DNA of 64,000 nucleotides from Bartonella taylorii (GTDB lineage: Bacteria > Pseudomonadota > Alphaproteobacteria > Rhizobiales > Rhizobiaceae): the NCBI RefSeq assembly GCF_023920105.1, contig NZ_CP083693.1, positions 327,001-391,000 on the forward strand, read 5' to 3'. Positions 35,992 through 44,102 of this stretch are shown here, piece by piece (position 1 is the first letter of the stretch; every line of letters begins with the position of its first letter). The position numbers and the translations under genes were made by a program. Under the pieces are notes generated by a model. That model had not been told where the DNA came from and ran no database searches. It saw only the letters and a program-made list of their open reading frames with translations.

Positions 35992-36844
35992 TTTCTGTAG
36001 ATTTGTGTTTGAAGGCTCGGAAAAGGAGATAAAATCCCAAAACAAGCATGGGAAGAGATAAAGCCATGCCATAGGTAAACCCCATAGAATGGAAAAGGGT
36101 AGAAAACCATTCTGGATCTTCTTGAGGTGCACGGTAAACCTCTGAAATACTGCGTGCTATTGCATAGCCTATGATGAATGTTCCTGATACGGCACCAGGG
36201 CGTTTTAATGCTTTGAAAGCAAAAATAAGAATAAATAAGATGATGAAGAGAAGAAATCCTTCCATAAACGCTTCATAAAGTTGGCTTGGATGGCGTGGTA
36301 AATAGTAAGGATCTAAGGGAAAGCAAACAGCCCAAGGGTATGTGGTAATATTACCCCATAGTTCTTGGTTAATGAAGTTGCATATTCGTACAATGCCAAT
36401 ACCAATAGGAGCACCTGCCGCAATTATATCAAACATTGCTTGTATGCTGATATTGTTTTTACGAGCAAACCAGATCATTGCAATGATGATGGCAACAAGC
36501 CCACCATGAAACGACATTCCTCCATCCCATACTGCGATAATGGCGTTTGGATGGCTAAAATAATAAATGGGATCCCATACAAGCACTTGTCCTAAGCGGC
36601 CACCAACAACGACACTGATGGCAGACCAGACAACAAAATCTCCAATCGTCTGGTTGTCCATGGGAGGCTGATTTGCATGCCATAGGGATTGCTTTTTTAA
36701 CAGTTTTTGTGCATACCACCAAGCAAAAAGAATGCCCACCACGTACCCAAATCCGTACCAATGAAGAGCTACAGGACCTAAGTGGATAATTACGGGGTCG
36801 AGAAAAGATGGAAAAGCAATGGCTGGACAAGAAAGACTGTTCAT
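35966..36844 (-). CDS. lgt: Prolipoprotein diacylglyceryl transferase
   Basis: 292 residues, about seven membrane helices. Lgt attaches diacylglycerol from phosphatidylglycerol to the lipobox Cys of prolipoproteins. Conserved parts: [10 protein letters not shown] near the N-terminus, [10 protein letters not shown] with the essential His, [16 protein letters not shown] (Lgt signature, with Cys where Gly or Ala is usual) and [12 protein letters not shown]. It is the first gene of the lgt-midA-pgeF run. The lipoproteins encoded here (L,D-transpeptidase, DUF1460) would be substrates. Confidence 0.96.
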   Translation of the reverse strand: MNSLSCPAIAFPSFLDPVIIHLGPVALHWYGFGYVVGILFAWWYAQKLLKKQSLWHANQPPMDNQTIGDFVVWSAISVVVGGRLGQVLVWDPIYYFSHPNAIIAVWDGGMSFHGGLVAIIIAMIWFARKNNISIQAMFDIIAAGAPIGIGIVRICNFINQELWGNITTYPWAVCFPLDPYYLPRHPSQLYEAFMEGFLLFIILFILIFAFKALKRPGAVSGTFIIGYAIARSISEVYRAPQEDPEWFSTLFHSMGFTYGMALSLPMLVLGFYLLFRAFKHKSTENGYSQRKN

Positions 36845-37106
36845 GAGTTAAGCATTTTACATTATATGAAGTTACATGATGGACAGAAATGACAGATGAA
36901 TACACAATGGTCAAGTCAGAAGGGTAATAGGTTTTTACTAGTTTATATGTGGTAAAAGAAGTGTAAAAAGACTTAAAAAAATTTCAGAGAAAAATCTGCG
37001 TGGTAAGATAAAATCTATCGGATAAAAGGAACAAATGCAGTATCTAAATGTTATGAAAATGCGTTATAGTGCGTGTGTCAATAATTAAAATGTAAGGAAA
37101 AACATT

Positions 37107-37364
37107 ATGCGTAATGGATCAAACCGTATTCTTGATGAATTGGCAAAATTAGCAACGGATGCCGCTGATGTTGTGCAAGGTATACGACGTGAAGCTGGAA
37201 CAGCTTTTCGTTTTCAGGCTGAAAAGATAGCCAACAAACTTGATCTTGTTTCACGTGAAGAATTTGAAACATTTAAGGAGATGGTACTGAAAGCACATGC
37301 CGACAATGCTGATTTGAAAAGGCGCCTCGATGATTTGGAAAAAGCGCAGACCCGAAAAAAGTAA
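37107..37364 (+). CDS. ubiK: Ubiquinone biosynthesis accessory factor UbiK (BMFP family)
   Basis: 85 residues. A short amphipathic N-terminal helix is followed by a coiled coil (SREEFETFKEMVLKAHADNADLKRRL). This is the BMFP/YqiC layout: trimeric, membrane-binding, needed for aerobic ubiquinone synthesis and for virulence in Salmonella. The C-terminal pattern SREEFE-x6-A-x-A-x2-L-x2-R-L is diagnostic. An AAGGAAAAAC stretch precedes the ATG. It is divergent from lgt. Confidence 0.88.
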   Translation: MRNGSNRILDELAKLATDAADVVQGIRREAGTAFRFQAEKIANKLDLVSREEFETFKEMVLKAHADNADLKRRLDDLEKAQTRKK

Positions 37365-37733
37365 AATAGTTTTTATAAAAAATAGAGTTTTAGAAAAAAT
37401 ATCCCCAATTTTTCAATGGAATGTATGAAACTAAAAAATGCTTAATCCTGAGTCTGTTAGAGCAGATTATCCATTTGTTTTTTGTAAAAAAACACTTTTT
37501 TGAATGTGGGGGACTAGTACTATGAAATTGTATCAATACACTGAAAAAGCTTGATGATTCGTTTTATTGTTATCAGGCTGCCGCAGGAAGCATTATTGGG
37601 TTCTGGGGGGGTGTCCTGTCGATGTTTTTAATGTGTATTTGTTTGGTGTAAAGGCTTTGATTGTAGCAAAATGTTGTTACAGTTTTTAGGCTGATTATGT
37701 TCTGTTGACAATGTTTTAATATGATTGAGGATT
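37365..37733. other. Intergenic region ubiK-ybjN
   Basis: About 370 bp. It contains a G7 run near 37603 and no convincing ORF. Its GC content is locally higher around 37575-37620 (CTGCCGCAGGAAGC), which may mark an eroded gene, but no family can be named. Confidence 0.4.
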
Positions 37734-38237
37734 ATGATGAGGCTTGCATTTTGCACCACAGAAAGAGAAGAGCATCCTGTTGACTTTATAGAACAGATTG
37801 CTTGTAAATATGATTGGTCGTTTGAACGGGACGCACAAGATGAAATTAGTGTTTGTGTGGAAGGAAAAAGGGCAAATTATCACCTTGCTTTTTCATGGAT
37901 GGAAGAGCAGGAAGCTCTTCATTTGGCTTGTGCATTTGATCTTTCTATTAAAAACGCTCGCACGGCAGAAATGCATCGCTTATTGCTAGCAATTAATGAA
38001 AAATTATTGCTGGGACATTTTGATTATTGGCAAGGGAATCATTCGGTTATTTATCGGCAAGGGCTTCTTCTGGCTGGTGGGGTGCATCCATCTCATGTAC
38101 AGGTTGAAACATTGTTAATAAATGCTCTTAAAGTCTGTGAAAGCTATTATGTTGCATTTCAGATGGTCGCTTGGTGTGGGGAAAGCGCTTGCAAGGCACT
38201 GCAATATACTTTGTTTGAAACTGTAGGGAATGCCTAA
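37734..38237 (+). CDS. YbjN domain protein
   Basis: 167 residues. The start is uncertain among ATG 37734, ATG 37737 and TTG 37725; GAGG at 37727-37730 favours the ATGs. The fold is that of the YbjN/secretion-chaperone-like family, with EEHPVDFIEQIACKYDWSFERD and LHLACAFDLSI. YbjN in E. coli affects motility and stress responses as a multicopy suppressor; its mechanism is unknown. In Rhizobiales this gene often precedes proC, which is absent here. Confidence 0.82.
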   Translation: MMRLAFCTTEREEHPVDFIEQIACKYDWSFERDAQDEISVCVEGKRANYHLAFSWMEEQEALHLACAFDLSIKNARTAEMHRLLLAINEKLLLGHFDYWQGNHSVIYRQGLLLAGGVHPSHVQVETLLINALKVCESYYVAFQMVAWCGESACKALQYTLFETVGNA

Positions 38238-38288
38238 ATTGTCAAGTTTATTTAGCTTTTTTTCTTATAGACGATTTATGAAATATTG

Positions 38289-39629
38289 CTAAAGGGGGAC
38301 ATCAATAATAGCGCGTAAGCCCCCTAGAGGACTATCATCCAATTGAATATTGCCTCCATGGCTACGTGCTATATCTTGAGCAATAGAAAGGCCGAGTCCT
38401 GTTCCACTTGCATCTTGATTTCGTGCTTTATCAAGTCTAAAGAATGGCTTAAAGACTTCTGTGCGCATATTTTTATGAATACCAGGTCCATCATCGTCAA
38501 TAGTTATGAGGAAAGATTCTTGTTGGGATATGGCTGTTAGTTTGACAGTATTGGCGTGACAAAATGCGTTTGACACAAGATTGCTGATGAGACGCGTGAA
38601 GGCACGTGGGCGTACTTGTATTTGTGTAGGTCCTTCAATGGTATAGGAAAACTGACGTTTGTGAAGATGCGCATCGGTAGAGAATTTTTGCATAAGAGCA
38701 TTTAAATCAAAAGTTTTAACACATTCACTTCCTTCACCACGTGCAAAAGCAAGGTAATCTTCTAACATATTTTGCATGTCGCTTACATCTTGCTCAAGCG
38801 GCTTAATATCAAAGTCAGTATTTGCTAACGCTAGCTGAAGTTTAAAACGGGTGAGAATGGTTCTTAAATCATGGCTTACACCCGAAAGCATCATGGTGCG
38901 TTGTTCGATTTGGCGTTCAATACGTTCACGCATGCGTAAAAAAGCAAAGCCAGCACGACGGACTTCATCAGCTCCTTGTGGTTGAAACCCTTCTGGTAAA
39001 GGACGACCGCGTCCAAAACTTTCTGCTGCTTCAGCCAATTGTTGAATTGGTTTGATTTGGTTACGCAAGAAGTAAATCGCTATCAATAATAAAACAAGAG
39101 CTGTTCCTACCATCCAGCTTAAAAAAATAGCGGTATTGGAAGCGTAGGCTTGGCTGCGTGGTGCAAAAACACGCAAGATGTTGTGACCAAGGTGAATACG
39201 AATTTCGACAAGATCAGAATCTCCTACGGTATCAATCCAGAATGGGCGGTTAATTTGGCGAGTAATTTCTTCACTTAGAAAATAATCAAGAATTGCAAAA
39301 AATGGTTTCGGTCCTGGGGGGGGAAGGGGGGATGGGGGGAGGATAGAAATGTTTAATCCCATACGTTGTTGTGCAATACGCTTGATATCTTCATAGTTAT
39401 CTTGTTGCTGATATGTTTCAATGATATCGATAATGGCTGAAATATCGTGGACAACAGCGGTTGAAAGACGCTCGGTTACCATTTGCCAATGACGTTCCAT
39501 AAAAACGTAAGCAATCACTGTTTGCAAGAGTACCATAGGAGCAATAATGATGATCAAAGAGCGGGCATAAAGCCGTTTAGGCATCTTTTTTGTTAACCAC
39601 CCGACGAATTTTTTTGAGGGTTTGATCAT
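38289..39629 (-). CDS. EnvZ/PrlS-like sensor histidine kinase
   Basis: 446 residues. A first membrane helix (about 20-45) and a second one (near residues 160-180) flank a periplasmic sensor domain. Then come HAMP (RNQIKPIQQLAEAAESF), the H box MLSGVSHDLRTIL and the ATP site with N box RLISNLVSNAFCHAN, G1 DDDGPGI and G2 GTGLGLSIA. ATG 39629 is chosen; a TTG at 39644 would overlap the regulator gene. The sensor domain has a proline-rich PPSPLPPPGPKP segment coded by runs of C, a potential slippage site. It forms an operon with the response regulator upstream. OmpR/EnvZ-like by type; the signal is unknown. Confidence 0.92.
   Translation of the reverse strand: MIKPSKKFVGWLTKKMPKRLYARSLIIIIAPMVLLQTVIAYVFMERHWQMVTERLSTAVVHDISAIIDIIETYQQQDNYEDIKRIAQQRMGLNISILPPSPLPPPGPKPFFAILDYFLSEEITRQINRPFWIDTVGDSDLVEIRIHLGHNILRVFAPRSQAYASNTAIFLSWMVGTALVLLLIAIYFLRNQIKPIQQLAEAAESFGRGRPLPEGFQPQGADEVRRAGFAFLRMRERIERQIEQRTMMLSGVSHDLRTILTRFKLQLALANTDFDIKPLEQDVSDMQNMLEDYLAFARGEGSECVKTFDLNALMQKFSTDAHLHKRQFSYTIEGPTQIQVRPRAFTRLISNLVSNAFCHANTVKLTAISQQESFLITIDDDGPGIHKNMRTEVFKPFFRLDKARNQDASGTGLGLSIAQDIARSHGGNIQLDDSPLGGLRAIIDVPL
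39316..39342. repeat. Homopolymer G tracts (8, 6 and 6) inside the kinase gene
   Basis: On the plus strand there are G8 (39316-39323), G6 (39326-39331) and G6 (39334-39339), separated by two bases each. On the coding strand they are C tracts encoding the proline-rich part of the periplasmic domain. Loss or gain of one base in the G8 would frameshift the kinase before its catalytic domains. Confidence 0.8.
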
Positions 39630-39636
39630 TGTGTAT

Positions 39637-40341
39637 CTATTCAATTGAGAGTTTATAACCTATTCCTCGCACGGTCTGGAGCCATATCGGGAGAGCTGGA
39701 TTTTTTTCGATTTTACGACGGAGACGATTGATCTGTACATCAATGGCACGTTCACTGGTATTGTTATCGTCAGTTGCAAATTTATGGCGTGGGATGATAT
39801 CACCTGCATTTTCGGCAAAAAGAACCATCATTTTTTGTTCTTTATCTGTCAGTTTAATCACTTCTCCTCCTTTTTTGAGCTCGCGCCGTGCAATTGAAAA
39901 GATATATGGTCCAAAAACGATCTGCTCGATTTTGGGTTGGTTTAGTGGAAAACCACGTCGTAAAATAGCGTTAATGCGAAGTAAAAGCTCACGAGGATCA
40001 AACGGTTTAGCAAGATAGTCATCAGCGCCTGCTTCTAAGCCATGGATACGGTGGTCTGTTTCCGATAAAGCTGTAAGCATGAGGATAGGAACATCTTTTG
40101 TTTGTCGCAGTGAGTAGGTGAGATCGATGCCGTTTTCACCAGGCATCATGACATCAACTATAAGAAGGTCAAAATCTAAGCATGCGAGTTGTCGCTTTGC
40201 TTCATCGGCATTGGCTGAGACTGAAACGCGAAAACCATTTTTAATGAGGAATTGAAATAAAAGGTTGCGAATACGGGTGTCGTCATCAATCACAAGAAGG
40301 TGAGGTGCATCGTCACACAAAACTTCAACATGATCGGTCAT
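39637..40341 (-). CDS. OmpR-family response regulator
   Basis: About 234 residues. The receiver domain has the acidic pair in LLVIDDDTRIRNLL, the phosphoacceptor Asp in FDLLIVDVMMPGENG and the Lys in DDYLAKPFDPREL. The winged helix includes IKLTDKEQKMMVLFAE and RAIDVQINRLRRKIE. ATG 40341 is chosen (AAGG upstream); a TTG at 40359 is also open. Its stop lies just before the kinase start, so the two are co-transcribed and form a phosphorelay pair. The regulon is unknown. It is present only in copy 1 of the duplication. Confidence 0.94.
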   Translation of the reverse strand: MTDHVEVLCDDAPHLLVIDDDTRIRNLLFQFLIKNGFRVSVSANADEAKRQLACLDFDLLIVDVMMPGENGIDLTYSLRQTKDVPILMLTALSETDHRIHGLEAGADDYLAKPFDPRELLLRINAILRRGFPLNQPKIEQIVFGPYIFSIARRELKKGGEVIKLTDKEQKMMVLFAENAGDIIPRHKFATDDNNTSERAIDVQINRLRRKIEKNPALPIWLQTVRGIGYKLSIE

Positions 40342-40486
40342 TCTTAAAAACCTTGACAAAAATTTAGTTTACACAAAACTTAAGTTTACATAAGTTATAT
40401 AAAGCTGTCGAGCAGTCTATTTTTTATAAAAGGGGAGGAAATGTGTCTTGTAAGCTTGGAAGAATTTTATTTTTGAAAAGGACATC

Positions 40487-41137
40487 ATGAATAGTTTTAG
40501 TACACATATTATTCCAGTTACACCTTTTCAACAAAATTGCACCCTGCTTTTTGATAATGAACAAAAAGTAGGGGTTTTGGTTGACCCCGGTGGTGATTGG
40601 CTTCGCGTTCAAGAAGTGATCCAGAAAAGAGGTGTTACCGTTGAAGCTATTTGGATAACACATGGTCATTTTGATCATGTAGGAGCGGCAATGCAAGCGA
40701 AAGAGGCGCTTAATGTTAAAATCATTGGTTCTCATCGTGGTGACAAGCCCCTGATGGATGTTGTGAGTGAAAGCGCAAAAAGTTACGGCATTAGAGATGC
40801 ATGCATTTGTATCCCTGACCAATGGTTAGAAGATGGTGAGTGTGTTCATTTTGCTGGACATGAGTTTAGGGTTTTGCATACACCGGGGCACTCCCCTGGT
40901 CATGTCATTTATTTCAATGAAAAAGAACGCTTCGCTTTATTGGGTGATGTCCTTTTTCGTGGTTCTATTGGACGTACGGATTTTCCATTCTGTTCTCATG
41001 AAGAATTGATGAGATCTCTTAAGGAAAAAGTTTTGCCCTTAGGTGATGACGTTCGTTTTATTTGTGGGCATGGTCCAGGAAGTTGTATAGGCTATGAGCG
41101 CCAAAACAACCCTTTTCTTCAAATGGTTAGCATATAA
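40487..41137 (+). CDS. Metallo-beta-lactamase-fold hydrolase (glyoxalase II-like)
   Basis: 216 residues with complete metal-binding motifs: THGHFDHVG near residue 60, TPGHSPGHVIYF, LLGDVLFRGSIGRTDFP and FICGHGPGS. It resembles YcbL/GloB-type hydrolases that cleave thioesters such as S-lactoylglutathione. AAAAGGA precedes the ATG by five bases. It is divergent from the response regulator and convergent with the BA14K-like gene. A damaged copy lies at 43020-43335. Confidence 0.93.
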   Translation: MNSFSTHIIPVTPFQQNCTLLFDNEQKVGVLVDPGGDWLRVQEVIQKRGVTVEAIWITHGHFDHVGAAMQAKEALNVKIIGSHRGDKPLMDVVSESAKSYGIRDACICIPDQWLEDGECVHFAGHEFRVLHTPGHSPGHVIYFNEKERFALLGDVLFRGSIGRTDFPFCSHEELMRSLKEKVLPLGDDVRFICGHGPGSCIGYERQNNPFLQMVSI

Positions 41138-41141
41138 ATGC

Positions 41142-41165
41142 AAAAAACGCTCTGGAGCGTTTTTT
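41142..41165. terminator. Bidirectional terminator between hydrolase and BA14K-like gene (copy 1)
   Basis: An 11-bp inverted repeat AAAAAACGCTC/GAGCGTTTTTT with a two-base loop lies just after the hydrolase stop. The A and T runs make it usable from either side. An identical stem is at 43340-43363 in copy 2. Confidence 0.85.
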
Positions 41166-41203
41166 GTGCCATTTAAGATTTTTTTAGTAAGCTGTTACAG
41201 AAA

Positions 41204-41809
41204 TTAATTTATTGGAGCATAACAAAAGTGTTCCAAACCATTCCGGTCTCGAAAAGTACCTGTTTTAGGATTGAACGAACGGTATTTTTTCTTGCAATAG
41301 TTAAGCCAATTAGGTGCCGACGATTGCTGGTGTGGCCCATATTCCACCGTTTGCGGAGCTTCATAAATTATCTGTTCTTGTGGAACCTGTTGATATACAA
41401 TTTGTGGTTGTTCTGGTTTTTTTAAAATTTTGCCGAGAAGTGCACCTGCTGCAAGAGCAAGAATGCCCATTGCTAAAGCTTCTCCTGAGTTATTTATATT
41501 AATACTACTGTGTTTTGTCTTTTTGCGCTCGACATAATGATATGTCTTGTGTTCAAAATGATGATGTTGTTGTGCTCCCCATTGATGGCTGACATAATGA
41601 CGCTTATGGGGATTATCAAAAGAGTGATGTTCACTATGAGAAAAATGGGAGCTAAAATTGTGAGACGGTAAACCAGCCTCCTTCCTTATTTCCCTCATCG
41701 TATCATAGTTATGATACCATGCCATATCCGCAAGTGCTGCATTTAGCGGCATAAAAACGGTTACAGTTGACATTGCTGACAATACCGCTAGCTTGATCAC
41801 TTTTTTCAT
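41204..41809 (-). CDS. BA14K-like secreted protein (copy 1 paralogue)
   Basis: 201 residues. A signal peptide probably ends at NAALA near residue 27. A His-rich middle (HSEHHSFDNPHKRHY, HHHFEHKTYHYVERKK) follows, then a hydrophobic segment EALAMGILALAAGALLGKIL, a repeat-like QIVYQQVPQEQIIYEAPQ, and the BA14K-type C-terminus WLNYCKKKYRSFNPKTGTF ending with a second Cys. The Brucella 14-kDa protein of this family is an immunoreactive, lectin-like surface protein. AAGGAG precedes the ATG. A paralogue produced by the local duplication is at 43401-44102. Confidence 0.82.
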   Translation of the reverse strand: MKKVIKLAVLSAMSTVTVFMPLNAALADMAWYHNYDTMREIRKEAGLPSHNFSSHFSHSEHHSFDNPHKRHYVSHQWGAQQHHHFEHKTYHYVERKKTKHSSININNSGEALAMGILALAAGALLGKILKKPEQPQIVYQQVPQEQIIYEAPQTVEYGPHQQSSAPNWLNYCKKKYRSFNPKTGTFRDRNGLEHFCYAPIN

Positions 41810-42397
41810 AATGATGCTCCTTATGTAAATTCGTATTTTTCACATCCTACACGTTTCAAACTGAATAGAGCCTGAAAAATTTTGGACTTTATTGTGAAAA
41901 AAAATAAAAATTCATTTAGTTAAAAATATTGCTGGAACAATAAAATAAAATCATGACAGAATTTTGATTTCAATTATTTTACTCTGCTTAATTTTACTTG
42001 ATAAGTGTGTATTGAGAGCAGCAGATTTTTACTATTGGTTATAAATTCTTTATTTATGAGTACTTTATTTATTGCTTGATACAATATGAATTGAACAATA
42101 GGTGTATGAATAAAAGTTATCGTTTTTTATCATAGGCTTATGGTGCTATGATAAAATCTTATTTCACTTTATTTGTGTGATAGAATACAGTCCTGTTTGA
42201 CTACTCTCTTGTGAGGCTAAATATTGAGTTCGATATTAGATTATAACTGTATAAAAATAATATATTGCGGGAACTTTTTTGATATATGGGAAACATTCTC
42301 TTTAATTTTTTTGTGCTCGTTTAGATTTTAGAAGTGTTTTGGGCGTGTTTTGATAGTTTTAGGGATTTTTTATAACGTGGTTTAACAAGGAAAGTTA
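41810..42397. other. Upstream region of BA14K-like gene, copy 1
   Basis: About 590 bp, very AT-rich, no ORF. Long stretches match 44103-44690 (for example GGTTATAAATTCTTTATTTATGA and ACAATAGGTGTATGAATA are shared in part). It presumably holds the promoter on the minus strand. The right end meets copy 2 of the kinase fragment. Confidence 0.55.
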
Positions 42398-43078
42398 CTA
42401 AAGGGGTAGATCAATAATAGCGCGTAAGCCCCCTAGAGGGCTATCATCCAATTGAATATTGCCTCCATGGCTACGTGCTATATCTTGAGCAATAGAAAGG
42501 CCGAGTCCTGTTCCACTCGCATCTTTATTTCGTGCTTTATCAAGTCTAAAGAATGGCTTAAAGACTTCTGTGCGCACATTTTTATGAATACCAGGTCCAT
42601 CATCGTCAATAGTTATGAGGAAAGATTCTTGTTGGGATATGGCTGTTAGTTTGAGATTATTGGCATGACAAAATGCGTTTGACACAAGATTGTTTATGAG
42701 ACGCGTGAAGGCACGTGGGCGTACTTGTATTTGTGTAGGACCTTCAATGGTGTAGGAAAACTGACGTTTGTGAAGATGCGCATCGGTAGAGAATTTTTGC
42801 ATAAGAGCATTTAAATCAAAAGTTTTAACACATTCACTTCCTTCACCACGTGCAAAAGCAAGGTAATCTTCTAACATATTTTGCATGTCGCTTACATCTT
42901 GCTCAAGCGGCTTAATATCAAAGTCAGTATTTGCTAACGCTAGCTGAAGTTTAAAACGGGTGAGAATGGTTCTTAAATCATGGCTTACACCCGAAAGCAT
43001 CATGGTGCGTTGTTCGATTTGGTTAGACGATGGTGAGTGTGTGCATTTTGCTGGACATGAGTTTAGGGTTTTGTACAC
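42398..43078 (-). pseudogene. Truncated sensor kinase fragment (copy 2), chimeric N-terminus
   Basis: An open frame of 226 residues. Residues 21-226 are nearly identical to the catalytic part of the intact kinase: H box MLSGVSHDLRTIL, N box RLINNLVSNAFCHAN, G1 DDDGPGI and G2 GTGLGLSIA. The membrane, sensor and HAMP parts are missing. The first 20 residues are antisense hydrolase sequence, brought in by the 1.9-kb deletion; the frame begins with a GTG lacking a ribosome site. About 15 mismatches over 625 bp separate it from copy 1. All catalytic motifs are intact, so a soluble kinase core could be made if transcribed. A dead relic is more likely. Confidence 0.8.
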
Positions 43079-43335
43079 ACTGGGACACTCCCCTGGTCAT
43101 GTCATTTATTTCAATGAAAAAGAACGCTTCGCTTTTTATTGGGTGATGTCCTTTTTCGTGGTTCTATTGGACGTACGGATTTTCCATTCTGTTCTCATGA
43201 AGAATTGGTGAGATCTCTTAAGGAAAAAGTTTTTCCCTTAGGTGATGACGTTTGTTTTATTTGTGGGCATGGTTCAGGAAGTTGCATAGGCTATGAGTGC
43301 CAAAACAACCTTTTTTTCAAATGGTTAGCATATAA
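43020..43335 (+). pseudogene. Metallo-beta-lactamase hydrolase, 3' fragment (copy 2)
   Basis: This matches the second half of the intact hydrolase from LEDGECVHFAGHEF onward. The first half, with the HxHxDH site, is deleted. Two extra T's (CGCTTTTTATT for CGCTTTATT, near 43133) break the frame, and a further one-base loss lies near 43312. It still includes the C-terminal GH metal motif but cannot give an active enzyme. Confidence 0.9.
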
Positions 43336-43339
43336 ACAC

Positions 43340-43363
43340 AAAAAACGCTCTGGAGCGTTTTTT
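43340..43363. terminator. Bidirectional terminator (copy 2)
   Basis: The same AAAAAACGCTC/GAGCGTTTTTT stem as in copy 1, unchanged although the adjacent hydrolase is dead. It now serves the BA14K-like paralogue on the minus strand. Confidence 0.8.
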
Positions 43364-43400
43364 GTGCTATTTAAGATTTTTTAGTAGGACGGAACAGAAA

Positions 43401-44102
43401 TTAATTTATTGGAGCATAACAAAAGTGTTCCAAACCATTCCGGTCTCGAAAAGTGCCTGTTTTAGGATTGAACGAACGGTATTTTTTCTTGCAATAGTTA
43501 AGCCAATTAGATACCGACGATTGCTGGTGTGGCCCATATTCCACCGTTTGCGGAGCTTCATAAATTATCTGTTCTTGTGGAACCTGTTGATATACAATTT
43601 GATATTGTGGTACTATTTGATAAACAATTTGTGGCTGTTCTGGTTTTTTTAAAATTGTACTAGGAGTCGTATCTGCTTTTGTCTTTTCGCGCTCGACGTA
43701 GTGATATGTCTTGTTTTCAACATGTTGATGATGGTGATGGTGATGGTGATGATGTTGTTGCTGCTGTTGTTGTTGTTGCTGTTTCTTGCTTTTGTCTTTG
43801 TCACTAGAACACCCGTGGAAATCATCAATAAACTTTTGAAAATCATCAGAAAAAAAGCCGCGGTTTCTATCAGAACAATGGGAACGAGACAAACTAGAAC
43901 GCCAGATATCATCAATTTTCTTATCAATTTCCCTTGTCGCATCATCTCTTTCTTTACGCATCTTTCTCATCTCATCATCTATTTCTTTCGTGATAGGGTG
44001 AGTAAGATCCCATATTATATCCGCAAGCGTTGCATTTAGCGGCATAAAAACGGTTACAACTGACATTGCTGATAATACCGCTAACCTGATCACTTTTTTC
44101 AT
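43401..44102 (-). CDS. BA14K-like secreted protein with Gln/His tract (copy 2 paralogue)
   Basis: About 233 residues from MKKVIRLAVLSAMS; the frame is open further upstream, but this start matches copy 1. A signal peptide to NATLA is followed by a highly charged segment (DEMRKMRKERDDATREIDKK) not seen in copy 1. Then come nine Gln and about nine His in a row, the shared YHYVEREKTK, an expanded QIVYQ-type repeat and the BA14K C-terminus with both Cys. Compared with copy 1 it has lost the hydrophobic GILALAAGALLG segment. The His run may bind Zn, Ni or Cu. CAA/CAG and CAT/CAC repeats make the tract length unstable. Confidence 0.78.
   Translation of the reverse strand: MKKVIRLAVLSAMSVVTVFMPLNATLADIIWDLTHPITKEIDDEMRKMRKERDDATREIDKKIDDIWRSSLSRSHCSDRNRGFFSDDFQKFIDDFHGCSSDKDKSKKQQQQQQQQQHHHHHHHHHQHVENKTYHYVEREKTKADTTPSTILKKPEQPQIVYQIVPQYQIVYQQVPQEQIIYEAPQTVEYGPHQQSSVSNWLNYCKKKYRSFNPKTGTFRDRNGLEHFCYAPIN
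43722..43792. repeat. Trinucleotide repeats encoding poly-Gln and poly-His
   Basis: On the coding (minus) strand this is a run of CAA/CAG codons followed by CAT/CAC codons. It gives nine Gln, nine His, then Gln-His. Copy 1 of the gene has only short His runs at the matching place. Such triplet runs change length by slippage without breaking the frame. Confidence 0.85.

Larger units (their letters stand above)
38289..42397. repeat. Tandem duplication, copy 1 (complete, about 4.1 kb)
   Basis: This block matches the next one (42398-44690) head to tail. It holds the 3' end of the kinase gene, the response regulator, the hydrolase, the BA14K-like gene and that gene's long upstream region. Corresponding points are 4109 bp apart at the kinase end. 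Short similar sequences (ATTGCTAAAG at the left edge, ATTGCTTAAA at the far right) may mark the recombination point. Confidence 0.85.

Noticed and set aside
43701..44039. Plus-strand frame with Met/Leu/Val-rich start
   Set aside because: It is the complement of the poly-His/poly-Gln codons of the BA14K-like gene; the apparent membrane helix is an artefact of the repeats.
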